DNA of 49,090 nucleotides from UBA4729 sp039931245. GTDB taxonomy: Bacteria > Patescibacteriota > Saccharimonadia > Saccharimonadales > UBA4665. Below the pieces are notes generated by a model. It made no database searches and was not told the origin of the DNA. It saw only the letters and a list, made by a program, of their open reading frames with translations. Shown here piece by piece: positions 24,520 to 32,809 of this stretch (its first letter is position 1; every line of letters starts with the position of its first letter). The stretch spans positions 1-49,090 of the forward strand of contig JBDTSH010000005.1 in NCBI GenBank assembly GCA_039931245.1. Direction: 5' to 3'. The translations under genes and the position numbers were made by a program.

Positions 24520-26037
24520 ATGTCTAATTTTAATCAATATTCACCAACCAGCCTCGAGCTAGCGCCCCAAGCCTTTGACTTGCAAAGCGTGAATACTCGG
24601 CCCGGGAAGTTAGCCGTTGAGCGATTGAGCGCCCAAGATTTGAGTCAAAACCCCCTTGAAATCGATATAACTGGTCTGTCGCTAATAGACGAGCAAACGG
24701 GGTTAGCGGGCATAATTGACGCCGGCGGTGTACCCATTAAGATTTATGTTCTTAAAGACGATCATGGTAATGTTGTTCCGGATTGGGTAATGTTCACCGA
24801 TGCCGGGTTCGATGACCAAGAAGAAGCCAGCCATGATAATGTAAAACTAAATATTGTGAGTCTTACAGCTGAGAAGGGAACCGTTAATTTTGGGCGTAAC
24901 GAGTCTGGTGCCGGTCGTCTTGGGCTCAATGACTCTAAGGTTTCGCGCCACCACTTCAGTGCTAGTATTTCTGAAGGTATACTGCGTTTGGGCGACTTGG
25001 ATTCTTCAAATGGGACAAGTGTTATTACTTCGTCAGAAAAGTTCAAAAACGAGCAAGAATATAGACTGGGGCGTCACCTTGGCCGGGCAGCAACTGCTGA
25101 AATTGTAACGACGCCAACTCCAGAATTCTCTATCGGTAAAATTAATTATCAAGTCGAAAGTGTCATACCAACAACTGGCCGCGGTGACATGCATGTAATC
25201 GTCTCTCGAGACAAAAAAGGCACCACACGACGATTCATGGTGTATAGATCGATGTCCGAGGGCAGCCTGAGGAGTTCGCAAGGCTATGAGACTCTCGGCA
25301 AGGGCGAGAATGTCCGAAAGCGGCAAATGAAGGGTGCCGAATTAAGCGATGCAATGCAATACACTCAAGATACTCAGCTTAATCCGGACTTTGCCGCCAA
25401 ACTGCAAGAATCAGTTAAGGGGGCAGCCGGTTTACCGTTAGGACGTGACGAGGATCAAATACATGATACAGAAGCCGCGATGAAGTTGTTTAAAGATTTC
25501 GAATCCAACTGTAAGGTGTTCTCTCTGCCAGACGTAACGCTAGCCAAGCTGCTCTTTCGTTTGCCGGCCGGCAACCTTTCGAGGGGTGCCCTGAAAGAGC
25601 ATTTAGGCGGTGATAGTGATCAATTAGCCAATTATGTGAATGATATGAACGTGGCGCTTGAGCAGAGTGGCTTAGTACCGGATTTTTCTGTCGAACCTAC
25701 CCAAAGCCAGGTCGAAACGCATCCGATACTGGGTAGTGTAATTCGTGAAATTTATATCAAATCAGGAATTGAGTGGCATATGAAACGCGATCAAGCGGGA
25801 CGAGTCTGGATTGATAGAATTCGTAGCGTAAAAAACGAAGCAACCCCTTACGGTACCGATAAGGAACTTCTATATTCCGGTATACTTACTTCAAAGCCCC
25901 TAGAGTATAAGAGTCAATCAAACGGTTTACCCGCCCATTTGCGTCAAGATAGAGCCGGCGACTACAATGACATTACGCCGTTTCTAGCAAAGTTCGCCCC
26001 AATTGAATGGTACCGCGCCCAGCGTCTTACTAAGTAA
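24520..26037 (+). CDS. FHA-domain protein of unknown function, 505 aa
   Basis: An FHA phosphothreonine-binding domain lies at about residues 112-172: FGRNES (Gly125, Arg126), DSKVSRHHF (Ser142, His144) and SSNGT (Asn164, Gly165) are the conserved binding residues. The N-terminal 110 residues and the long C-terminal region (about 180-505) match nothing I recognise. The C-terminal part has a segment rich in charged residues and ends in LAKFAPIEWYRAQRL. There is no membrane segment. No Ser/Thr kinase or phosphatase gene is in the window, so the phospho-partner is unknown. It has its own strong promoter. Confidence 0.85.
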   Translation: MSNFNQYSPTSLELAPQAFDLQSVNTRPGKLAVERLSAQDLSQNPLEIDITGLSLIDEQTGLAGIIDAGGVPIKIYVLKDDHGNVVPDWVMFTDAGFDDQEEASHDNVKLNIVSLTAEKGTVNFGRNESGAGRLGLNDSKVSRHHFSASISEGILRLGDLDSSNGTSVITSSEKFKNEQEYRLGRHLGRAATAEIVTTPTPEFSIGKINYQVESVIPTTGRGDMHVIVSRDKKGTTRRFMVYRSMSEGSLRSSQGYETLGKGENVRKRQMKGAELSDAMQYTQDTQLNPDFAAKLQESVKGAAGLPLGRDEDQIHDTEAAMKLFKDFESNCKVFSLPDVTLAKLLFRLPAGNLSRGALKEHLGGDSDQLANYVNDMNVALEQSGLVPDFSVEPTQSQVETHPILGSVIREIYIKSGIEWHMKRDQAGRVWIDRIRSVKNEATPYGTDKELLYSGILTSKPLEYKSQSNGLPAHLRQDRAGDYNDITPFLAKFAPIEWYRAQRLTK

Positions 26038-26170
26038 TACTATCAGCCCGCGACTTATGCAGCCACCCGTATTCACGCGTTGCCCGGTCATTGACTATCG
26101 AAATGCCGACCGTCAATGGGGCGCTCGGCGATGTAAAATAGTCTGTACAGGAGTTGGTTTAGATTAAGAA

Positions 26171-26193
26171 ATATTTACGGGTATGGTAAATAT
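26171..26193. repeat. Perfect inverted repeat, possible operator
   Basis: ATATTTAC and GTAAATAT form 8-bp arms around the 7-nt spacer GGGTATG, in the 297-bp interval between the convergent FHA and rpmA genes. It has the symmetry of a dimeric repressor site or a small hairpin; no adjacent start explains it. Confidence 0.5.
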
Positions 26194-26289
26194 ATAGTGC
26201 TGATAAACTATTAAGTGAGGGTATTGCCATCCTAGAGTTGGCTACTGATCCCCATCCGTAATCCTCCGCATCTTCAAACTGTCTAAATA

Positions 26290-26315
26290 AAAACACCCGG
26301 TTGCCCGGGTGTTTT
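26290..26315 (-). terminator. Rho-independent terminator of rpmA, probably bidirectional
   Basis: Perfect 11-bp arms AAAACACCCGG and CCGGGTGTTTT flank a 4-nt loop. On the minus strand the hairpin is followed by TTTTTATTTAG, a good T tract, so it ends the Trm11-like/rpmA transcript. On the plus strand a shorter TTTT run could also stop FHA transcripts. Confidence 0.92.
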
Positions 26316-26334
26316 ACGATATTTCAAAGTTTGT

Positions 26335-26607
26335 CTAGACGACGGTAACTTCGGTGCGGCGAACACTGCGACCACTAAAGGTACGAACCTTTCGGCTACC
26401 AAACGTGACAATGCCATCTTTAGCGGCATGGATGGTGTAGTTGCGGCTGATGCTTGTGCCTACGCCACCACGTTTGCTGAGACCGACTTGGCGGACGATG
26501 ACTTGGCCGACTTTGACTTTTTGACCACCAAATAGCTTGACGCCTAAGCGCTGGCCGGGTGAGTCGCGGGTATTTTTGGCTGTACCGCCAGCTTTCACAT
26601 GTGACAT
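26335..26607 (-). CDS. rpmA: 50S ribosomal protein bL27
   Basis: bL27 reaches the peptidyl transferase centre through its N-terminus. The sequence SHVKAGGTAKNTRDSPGQRLGVK is the conserved bL27 start, followed by FGGQKVKVGQVIVRQVG. The 90-aa length is typical. The C-terminal half is basic and rich in Ser/Arg, ending RTEVTVV. TAAGGAGAT lies before the ATG. rplU, its usual partner, is not adjacent; instead the gene follows a Trm11-like methyltransferase by 44 nt on the minus strand. Confidence 0.93.
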   Translation of the reverse strand: MSHVKAGGTAKNTRDSPGQRLGVKLFGGQKVKVGQVIVRQVGLSKRGGVGTSISRNYTIHAAKDGIVTFGSRKVRTFSGRSVRRTEVTVV

Positions 26608-26651
26608 AAAATCTCCTTAGATCGGGTAATATTCACCAATGTGAAAGACGA

Positions 26652-27890
26652 TTACCGCTTAGTTAATACGATGAGTTCGCGTGCGACGATTTGGTCTGGC
26701 CGATAATACAGCAGGGAATCGTCTGAAGCGTGCTCAAAACTCACTCGATTATAGCCCATTTCGCTAATCTGGTCAACCAGGGGTAGGTGTTTGAATTGCC
26801 CGGTCCGAATTTGCCAAGCGGGAATCGCCAGGCAGAAGCGGGTGCCTGTTGGGACCTGAGCGTAGATATTTTGTAAAAAGCGCTTGATGATCAAATTACA
26901 GTCGCTGGCGGTTTGGGCGAGTATTTCGGCAGGGGGTTGTGTGGTGAAAGGGCGTCCTAGGTAGGTTTCGGCGGCAACGAAAGCAATGGGCGGTGCCCAG
27001 GAGTAGGCGGTGGCGTCCCCAACTTCGAGTCGAGGCTTGAGTGAGTCCAATCGGTAAGTCTCTTCTAGCCAGTCGAGATTGCGCTTCGTGTAGTCCACCA
27101 TTCGGGCCTCGAGGTCACTGCCGTAACAATCATAACCCATCAGAGCAGCCTCTTGGAGCAGGACACCAGTACCGCAAAACGGATCGAGAACAGTCTGATC
27201 GAGATGCGGGCGGGGGATGATTTGGTCGGCCGGTATGTCGCAGATTGATGACATTTTGTCTTCTGGCAAAAAACCAGTTGCTAAATTCACGATGATTTGG
27301 GCTAATTTAGGTGGTAACATGCCGACGCGGGCATCGCGCTTAGGGCGCTCACGGTCGCGTAGGGTATAACTATTAATATCTTGGACACGAACGGTTTGGG
27401 CAACGATAGTTTCGGAGCCATCGCGGATGAGCAGCAGTTCCCAACCTGTCGGCCCAGTTAAGTGGTTGTGAATAACTTGAGCACTATTGAGCTCGAGTTC
27501 TTTGTTGGGTACCAGGCGTACCGAACGGCCGATTTTGCGGATGGCTTTTTTGAGGTTCAGGCCAGTCGCTTCTAGGGTGCGAATGTTAACGTCCAGCCCC
27601 TGAACGCTCAAGCCGAGTTGCATTTTACCTTCAGGCATCCGGGTGGTGTGTTCGGGCGATGATTTGACTAAAAAACGTTCGATTTCGCGCCACTGAGTTG
27701 TCTTGAGAATAGTCAGAACTTTACAGAACTTAATGGCGCCGCCGAGGCGATCAAATGCCACGAGGCAGGGGTCGATATCGAGCAAGGCGGCTTGGCCACC
27801 TATTGGGCGGACTTTCGACGGACCGTAGAGGCTTTCAAGTTCGGCGAGGGCTAGAGCGGGTTGGCGCCCAAGGACAATAAGACTTTGCAT
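26652..27890 (-). CDS. Trm11/TrmG10-like SAM-dependent RNA methyltransferase
   Basis: Resembles archaeal/eukaryal tRNA guanosine N2-methyltransferases. The N-terminal part (about 1-170) is THUMP-like. The conserved linker YTLRDRERPKRDARVGMLPPKLAQ (about 175-198) and the SAM loop VLDPFCGTG (about 234-242) are clear. The catalytic D/N-PPY motif is not: the equivalent position reads AETYLGRP (306-313). Activity or substrate may therefore differ. The ATG at 27890 is preferred over an upstream GTG at 27944 because a TATACT box ends 7 nt before it and AAGGAT precedes it. It is divergent from the flippase-like gene. Confidence 0.83.
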   Translation of the reverse strand: MQSLIVLGRQPALALAELESLYGPSKVRPIGGQAALLDIDPCLVAFDRLGGAIKFCKVLTILKTTQWREIERFLVKSSPEHTTRMPEGKMQLGLSVQGLDVNIRTLEATGLNLKKAIRKIGRSVRLVPNKELELNSAQVIHNHLTGPTGWELLLIRDGSETIVAQTVRVQDINSYTLRDRERPKRDARVGMLPPKLAQIIVNLATGFLPEDKMSSICDIPADQIIPRPHLDQTVLDPFCGTGVLLQEAALMGYDCYGSDLEARMVDYTKRNLDWLEETYRLDSLKPRLEVGDATAYSWAPPIAFVAAETYLGRPFTTQPPAEILAQTASDCNLIIKRFLQNIYAQVPTGTRFCLAIPAWQIRTGQFKHLPLVDQISEMGYNRVSFEHASDDSLLYYRPDQIVARELIVLTKR

Positions 27891-27897
27891 ATCCTTA

Positions 27898-27903
27898 AGT
27901 ATA
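27898..27903 (-). promoter_or_regulatory. -10 box of the Trm11-like gene
   Basis: TATACT on the minus strand ends 7 nt before the ATG at 27890. It shares the 75-bp divergent region with the plus-strand promoter at 27952. Confidence 0.55.
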
Positions 27904-27951
27904 CACAGGTAAGGACGCTTTTCTGGTGTGCTCCCAACAGTCACGTTGAGT

Positions 27952-27957
27952 TATAAT
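27952..27957 (+). promoter_or_regulatory. -10 box of the flippase-like gene, leaderless
   Basis: A perfect TATAAT ends 8 nt before the ATG at 27966. No ribosome-binding site is present. The divergent promoters are about 50 bp apart and could be co-regulated. Confidence 0.65.
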
Positions 27958-27965
27958 GGAATGAT

Positions 27966-29030
27966 ATGAGCGAAACGCCCTACTTTAAGCGCCACTGGAA
28001 GCTCATCTTGAATTGGGTGACGCTAGTAGCCCTTGTAGTGTTAATTTATGTTAGTCGGGATCAGTTGGGTGCCACCATTGGCAACCTTGGGCGAGTTAAT
28101 GGCTGGGCGCTGCTGCTGATTTTTCCGGTTGAGTTCCTTAATTATCACGCCCAAGCTCGATTGTATCAGCGTTTGTTTCGGCTTGTTGGCAATAAGTTGT
28201 CATACAGATTTCTGTTCCGCGCTTCTCTGGAACTCAATTTCGTAAATCACGTCTTCCCGAGTGGGGGCGTTACCGGCATCTCATACTTCGGTCTGAGGCT
28301 ACGTAAGGGTGATGAAATATCGACCGGTAAAGCCACACTCATCCATATCATGAAACTGGCGTTGACGTTTTTATCGTTTGAGCTCCTGATAATTATTGGT
28401 TTGCTCAGTCTGGCAGTCATGGGGCGTGTCAGCAATTTGACAATTTTAGTGGCAGGTTCCGTCTCGACGCTATTGCTCGTCGGCACTTTTGGTTTTGTTT
28501 ATATCGTCGGTAGTAAGAAACGTATCGATACGTTCTTCACCACGGTTACTCAGGGCTTGAATCGCCTCATTCAAATTGTGCGGCCTAAATATCCTGAGAC
28601 GATTAATATCGATAAAGCTAGAGGCGTTTTTAATGATTTCCACAATAATTATCAACAACTCCAGAACAATTTAAGCGATCTGAAAACGCCATTTTGGTAT
28701 GCTTTCTTGGCCAATCTGACGGAGGTCATGGCCCTGTATGTTTTCTACATCGCTTTCGGTCATTTGGTAAATATTGGGGCGGTGATTTTGGCCTACGCCG
28801 TCGCCAATTTTGCTGGACTCATTTCGGTGCTGCCGGGCGGTGTCGGCATTTATGAAGCCTTGATGACGGCGGTATTGGCGACGGCTGGCGTGCCAGCTGG
28901 GGTAAGCTTGCCGATCACGATCATGTACCGCGTCGTCAATACGCTTATTCAAATTCCGCCCGGCTATTATCTGTATCAACGGGCCATCAGCCGCGGCGAA
29001 CCAAAAGCGGTTTTAACCAATGATGCCTGA
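27966..29030 (+). CDS. LPG synthase TM / UPF0104-type flippase-like membrane protein
   Basis: A multi-pass protein of the family that includes the membrane half of lysyl-phosphatidylglycerol synthase and AglD (PF03706). Seen: about eight hydrophobic segments, the early NHVFPSGGVTGISYFGLR region (about 94-112), and the late VANFAGLISVLPGGVGIYEALM segment (about 279-300), both typical of the family. The C-terminal aminoacyl transferase domain of MprF is absent. It probably moves a lipid or lipid-linked sugar across the membrane. Its 3' end overlaps xseA by 11 nt. Confidence 0.87.
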   Translation: MSETPYFKRHWKLILNWVTLVALVVLIYVSRDQLGATIGNLGRVNGWALLLIFPVEFLNYHAQARLYQRLFRLVGNKLSYRFLFRASLELNFVNHVFPSGGVTGISYFGLRLRKGDEISTGKATLIHIMKLALTFLSFELLIIIGLLSLAVMGRVSNLTILVAGSVSTLLLVGTFGFVYIVGSKKRIDTFFTTVTQGLNRLIQIVRPKYPETINIDKARGVFNDFHNNYQQLQNNLSDLKTPFWYAFLANLTEVMALYVFYIAFGHLVNIGAVILAYAVANFAGLISVLPGGVGIYEALMTAVLATAGVPAGVSLPITIMYRVVNTLIQIPPGYYLYQRAISRGEPKAVLTNDA

Positions 29031-30150
29031 CGGGGATGAGCTCATCGTCAGCGTGAGTGAATTCGTAGCTCTACTCAACCAGACGCTCGATTTTGCCTAT
29101 CCAAGCCTAGTCATAACCGGCGAGTTGGCCAATATGCGGGTGAGTAAGAATCGCTGGGTATATTTTGATTTGAAAGATGCTGAGGCATCGGTTAAATTTT
29201 TCGGAACCGTCTATCAACTGCCTGGTCCATTAGAAAACGGTATGCTACTTAAGGTACGCGGTTCACCACACCTTCATCCGTTGTACGGATTTAGTGTTAC
29301 TGCTCAAAACATCCAACCGTCCGGAGAGGGGACGATTCGCCGCGCTGCTGAGCTGCTTAAGCTCAAATTGACCGCCGAAGGTCTGTTCGCCCCCGAGCGA
29401 AAACGGTCGATCAGCTATCCCCCACGTCGGATAGGGCTAATCACTTCGCGACAATCGGCCGCCTATGCGGACTTTATTAAAATTTTAACTGCCCGGTGGC
29501 AGGGAATCGACATCGAACTGGTCGACGTGCAAGTGCAAGGCGAGCCGGCAGTCGGTCAGATAGTCGCTGCGATTGATCAGTTCAACTCTCAGGCCGAACC
29601 GCCCGATGTGTTGGTATTGATTCGGGGGGGTGGTAGTGTCGATGACCTGGCGGCATTTAGTAGTGAGCAAGTTACCCGGGCGGTGGCGGGGAGCCGTGTG
29701 CCAACTACGGTAGCGATTGGCCACGAAATTGACCTTAGTCTGGCGGAGCTGGCTGCCGATCGTCGGGCGAGCACTCCATCAAACGCCGCCGAACTTTTGG
29801 TGCCCGATCGTACGACGGTTCTGATTCAACTCGCCGATAATGTGATCCAGCTGGGGCGCCATGCTCAATCGGCATTCACCGAAGCGTACCAGCAGATAGT
29901 AGACTATAAAACTGAGTTGTCATTCCAGACTGACCAATTGCTAGAAAATGAATCGTTACGTGTGCAGGGTCAGCAACTTCTCCTAGGTGCTCTGAGTCCG
30001 ACGGCAATTTTGCGCCGTGGCTACGCTATTATTCGGTCGGGAGGCAAGCTGGTTCGTCGTGTAGCCGACCTAAACGCGGGTGCTATAGTTGATGTACAAT
30101 TGGCCGATGGGGCAGCCAGCGCCAATATTTCAAAAATTACGAAAGCGTAG
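29020..30150 (+). CDS. xseA: Exodeoxyribonuclease VII large subunit
   Basis: Catalytic subunit of ExoVII, which degrades single-stranded DNA to short oligonucleotides. The N-terminal OB fold covers about 1-100 (VVITGELANMRVSKNRWVYFDLKD is the family pattern). Core motifs are RIGLITSRQSAAYADF, IRGGGSVDDLAAFSSE and VAIGHEIDLSLAELAADRRASTPS. At 376 aa it is shorter than the roughly 450-aa E. coli protein, mostly in the coiled-coil region that binds XseB copies. xseB follows after 9 nt. Confidence 0.94.
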   Translation: MMPDGDELIVSVSEFVALLNQTLDFAYPSLVITGELANMRVSKNRWVYFDLKDAEASVKFFGTVYQLPGPLENGMLLKVRGSPHLHPLYGFSVTAQNIQPSGEGTIRRAAELLKLKLTAEGLFAPERKRSISYPPRRIGLITSRQSAAYADFIKILTARWQGIDIELVDVQVQGEPAVGQIVAAIDQFNSQAEPPDVLVLIRGGGSVDDLAAFSSEQVTRAVAGSRVPTTVAIGHEIDLSLAELAADRRASTPSNAAELLVPDRTTVLIQLADNVIQLGRHAQSAFTEAYQQIVDYKTELSFQTDQLLENESLRVQGQQLLLGALSPTAILRRGYAIIRSGGKLVRRVADLNAGAIVDVQLADGAASANISKITKA

Positions 30151-30159
30151 GAGGCAACA

Positions 30160-30366
30160 ATGGTAACTAGCAAAAAAACAGTCGATTATGCGAGCCTCAA
30201 AGCAGAGCTCGACGGTGTACTGGTTGAAATTCAGCGCGAGGATCTCGACGTTGATGTTGCTCTCAAGCAATATGAGCGAGGTCTTGAACTCGTCCAGCAA
30301 CTAGAAAAATATCTTACAACTGCCGAGAATCGTGTGACTGAGCTCAAAGCTAGGTTTAGCGCTTAG
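30160..30366 (+). CDS. xseB: Exodeoxyribonuclease VII small subunit
   Basis: A 68-aa helical protein that binds the XseA coiled coil. It has the family pattern of an N-terminal short helix (YASLKAELDGVLVEIQRED), then DVDVALKQYERGLELVQQLEKYLTTAENRV. A strong GTAGGAGG ribosome-binding site lies before the ATG. It sits 9 nt after xseA and its stop is 1 nt before the next gene. Confidence 0.93.
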   Translation: MVTSKKTVDYASLKAELDGVLVEIQREDLDVDVALKQYERGLELVQQLEKYLTTAENRVTELKARFSA

Positions 30367-30367
30367 G

Positions 30368-30856
30368 GTGATCTGGCTAATTGTTGCCGTTTTAATTTTC
30401 ACGATATGCTTTGGGGGGGTATTGCTAGTCGGGGCACCTTACTTACCGACATTGACCCCTCAAGTTATCGCCGCCTTAGCCTTAGCCGATTTACAACCTA
30501 GCCAGACACTGCTCGAGCTCGGTTGCGGCGATGGTAAAGTGCTAATTGCAGCTGCCCGGCAGGGCTATCGGGCAGTTGGATATGAGTTGAACCCACTTCT
30601 TGCTCTGATTGCCTGGGCGCGCACTCGGCGCTATCGGCGACAGGTCAGGGTAGTCTGTGCCAATTTTTGGCTGGAGACGTGGCCGGAGGCCGATGCAATC
30701 TTTACTTTTCTCCTACCTAAATATATGGGTAAGTTGGACGCAACTATTTCTCGGAAATTACAAAAACCTGTCAAGCTGGTGAGCTTTGCTTTCGCCATTC
30801 CGAACCGGCCCCTTGATGGCGAAAAATCTGGTGTTTTTCTCTACCTTTACAAATAA
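30368..30856 (+). CDS. Membrane-anchored SAM-dependent methyltransferase
   Basis: Residues 1-23 are a single hydrophobic anchor (IWLIVAVLIFTICFGGVLLVG). The class I methyltransferase fold follows, with SAM motif I LLELGCGDGKV (48-58) and the acidic residue after it in VGYELNPL. At 162 aa the domain is short and lacks a recognisable substrate domain. The start is GTG, 1 nt after the xseB stop, so the three genes are one operon. Substrate unknown; lipid or membrane protein targets are possible given the anchor. Confidence 0.8.
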   Translation: MIWLIVAVLIFTICFGGVLLVGAPYLPTLTPQVIAALALADLQPSQTLLELGCGDGKVLIAAARQGYRAVGYELNPLLALIAWARTRRYRRQVRVVCANFWLETWPEADAIFTFLLPKYMGKLDATISRKLQKPVKLVSFAFAIPNRPLDGEKSGVFLYLYK

Positions 30857-30907
30857 CTCTTCTCACTAGCGGCAGGACTAGTTGATTATATTCTCAAGTT
30901 TACAGGC

Positions 30908-30936
30908 TTGCACAAACGTCCAATATTTCGTACCAT
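30908..30936 (+). promoter_or_regulatory. Promoter deciding the 30945 start
   Basis: TTGCAC (30908-30913) and TACCAT (30931-30936) are separated by exactly 17 bp, and the -10 ends 8 nt before the ATG at 30945. This makes the mRNA leaderless and argues against an upstream TTG start at 30882. Confidence 0.68.
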
Positions 30937-30944
30937 TAAAGCAA

Positions 30945-31607
30945 ATGAAGCATAACCAAAATGGTTCAATTAATATCTTGTTGATTCCATTTATTCTGGC
31001 TGTTGTATTTCTGATAGCTGCAGTTAGTGCCGGTGCTTGGGCTTACAGTGGTCGCCAAGATTATAAAAACAATGTTGATCAAAAAATTTCCGCTGCGGTC
31101 GAGATCGCGAAGCAGCAGGAAAGTACTCAAAAAGATAACCAATTTGCCGAAGCCGAAAAAAAGCCGCTCAAAACATATAGCGGCCCGCAGGCGTCCGGTA
31201 GTTTGATTATCAAATACCCAAAAACCTGGAGCTCCTACGTGGACGATTCCAGTGTGGGTGGTACACCGGTTGACGGCTTCTTTTACCCTGGCACCGTCCC
31301 TTCAATCACTGCTACTAGTTCGACTTTCGCCCTACGCGTTCAGGTTTTATCGCAAGCCTACAATGATGTTCTGAATAATCTTAAAGGTTTGCAGCAACAG
31401 GGCAAGATTACAGTCGACGCCTATAAATTACCTAATGTACCAAGCGTGATTGGTGTCATGGTTATTGGCCAAATCGTCCCAGATAAAGACGTCAGTATGG
31501 TGATTCTACCGCTCCGTGATAAGACGATTGAGATCTCGACCCAAGGTGATCAATTTAGAAGTGACTTTACGGCAAATATATTGCCTAACCTGTCATTTTC
31601 GCCTTAA
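30945..31607 (+). CDS. Membrane-anchored exported protein, unknown function
   Basis: A 220-aa protein with one N-terminal hydrophobic segment (ILLIPFILAVVFLIAAVSAGAWAY, about 11-34). A Lys/Gln/Glu-rich linker and a beta-rich outer domain follow. The outer part contains IIKYPKTWSSYVDDS and PLRDKTIEISTQGDQFRSDF, a pattern like PsbP/Mog1-type lipoprotein domains, but I would not assign it. The start at 30945 is supported by the promoter directly upstream. It has no cysteine lipobox. Probably faces the outside of the cell. Confidence 0.72.
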   Translation: MKHNQNGSINILLIPFILAVVFLIAAVSAGAWAYSGRQDYKNNVDQKISAAVEIAKQQESTQKDNQFAEAEKKPLKTYSGPQASGSLIIKYPKTWSSYVDDSSVGGTPVDGFFYPGTVPSITATSSTFALRVQVLSQAYNDVLNNLKGLQQQGKITVDAYKLPNVPSVIGVMVIGQIVPDKDVSMVILPLRDKTIEISTQGDQFRSDFTANILPNLSFSP

Positions 31608-31671
31608 GTCCACACTCGCCGATACTCTTTTTGATTCTTCCCACGAAATGTGTTTTTTGTGTGCAAGAAAG

Positions 31672-31680
31672 TGCTATACT
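31672..31680 (+). promoter_or_regulatory. Extended -10 promoter before the pseudokinase gene
   Basis: TGCTATACT lies 32 nt before the ATG at 31713. The -35 region is only a T-run. A purine-rich AAGGGG and GAGGG precede the ATG, so this gene has a normal leader. Confidence 0.62.
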
Positions 31681-31712
31681 TGCGATAGTTTAAGTAAGGG
31701 GTACAGAGGGCT

Positions 31713-32423
31713 ATGGCAGGAGCAAATCTAGCGCCAGTTTTGTCTCAGGAGCTATTACTGAGCATGGCAGAGCAGGTAAAACTACCTCTGTTACAAATCG
31801 CCCGCCAAGCTGAGCTTTCCCAGTTGACTGGTCACCCCAATCTCGAAGAAATTCAAAATACGGCCGACAATGCCTTGCGCCTCATCGACAATTATGTGCT
31901 CAGCGTACGGTTAAGTTGTGAAAAAGAATTATTAGAAATGGAAGCGGTATCGGTCTCATCCGTCCTTTATGATGCCGGTCAGGAACTGAGCAGTTTGGCA
32001 AAAAGTTACGGTGTAAATCTAGAGCTCCATATTGGCGGTCGGTTTGGGACGGTCATGGCTCACCGCATTGGTTTGCAATCGGCCCTGGTTAGTCTTGGCT
32101 CGGCCTTGATAGAAGCCCTGCCCGCCCAAGAGGGACCCCAGTTGAAGCTACAATTAGCGTCGCATCGCTGCCGTTACGGTATCGTTGCCGGTTTGTATAC
32201 CGATACCGAACAACTGACGACCGAAGCTTTACGACAGGGCCGGCGACTACAAGGCAGCACCCGACAGCCCTTGACCAATCTAACGCATACTGCGGGGGCC
32301 GGTATTTTTGTGGCCGATGCTATTCTGCGTGCTATGCAATTAAAGCTTAAAGTCTCTCGCCACCACCGGTTGTATGGTTTGGGTGCCGTCCTTCAACCTA
32401 ATCACCAGATGCAACTCGTCTAG
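31713..32423 (+). CDS. Degenerate histidine kinase-like protein
   Basis: The 236-aa sequence follows a HisKA plus HATPase layout without a sensor or membrane segment. The H-box equivalent is AEQVKLPL (19-26), which lines up with the canonical SHELRTPL and has Glu20 where the phospho-His should be. The second helix (LEEIQNTADNALRLIDNYV) matches the dimerisation helix. The ATP-binding half has lost the N-box Asn (LVSLGSALIEAL) and the DxGxG motif. Only a G2-like TAGAGIFVADAI remains. Autophosphorylation is therefore unlikely. It is coupled to a receiver-like gene 2 nt downstream. Confidence 0.78.
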   Translation: MAGANLAPVLSQELLLSMAEQVKLPLLQIARQAELSQLTGHPNLEEIQNTADNALRLIDNYVLSVRLSCEKELLEMEAVSVSSVLYDAGQELSSLAKSYGVNLELHIGGRFGTVMAHRIGLQSALVSLGSALIEALPAQEGPQLKLQLASHRCRYGIVAGLYTDTEQLTTEALRQGRRLQGSTRQPLTNLTHTAGAGIFVADAILRAMQLKLKVSRHHRLYGLGAVLQPNHQMQLV

Positions 32424-32425
32424 TT

Positions 32426-32809
32426 ATGAACGTATTGTTGCTCGAACCCGATCGATTATTAGCCGACACTTATCGTCAAGCATTAGAGTCGGTCGGGCAT
32501 CGCGTAGTCATGTGTGCGAGCGCGCAATCGGCCGTTTACGCCGCCGATGAAATCAAACCGGATTTAGTGATACTCGAACTTCAGCTAATTGGTCACTCAG
32601 GCATAGAATTTTTATATGAATTTCAGTCATATGCCGACTGGCAACACATTCCGATATTGATTCAATCGAACGTTCCGGCGGGGGAGTTTGCTGGGAGTTG
32701 GGAATTGCTGCAAAAAGAGCTTAATGTGAAAGCATATTTTTATAAACCGATGACGAGCATCCGGACTTTGCTGAAAAGCGTAGCGGAGTTTGTACCGCAA
32801 ACGGCGTGA
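32426..32809 (+). CDS. Degenerate receiver (pseudo-REC) protein
   Basis: A 127-aa receiver fold with no output domain. The acidic pair is Glu7 and Asp9 (LLEPD) and the Lys is kept (FYKP, Lys107). The phospho-acceptor Asp is replaced by Glu51 in LVILELQLIGHSG, and the Thr position reads Ser81. Glu at the acceptor site can mimic phospho-Asp and lock the domain in one state. It lies 2 nt after the degenerate kinase and overlaps recO by 4 nt (GTGA), so all three are translated together. Confidence 0.85.
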   Translation: MNVLLLEPDRLLADTYRQALESVGHRVVMCASAQSAVYAADEIKPDLVILELQLIGHSGIEFLYEFQSYADWQHIPILIQSNVPAGEFAGSWELLQKELNVKAYFYKPMTSIRTLLKSVAEFVPQTA

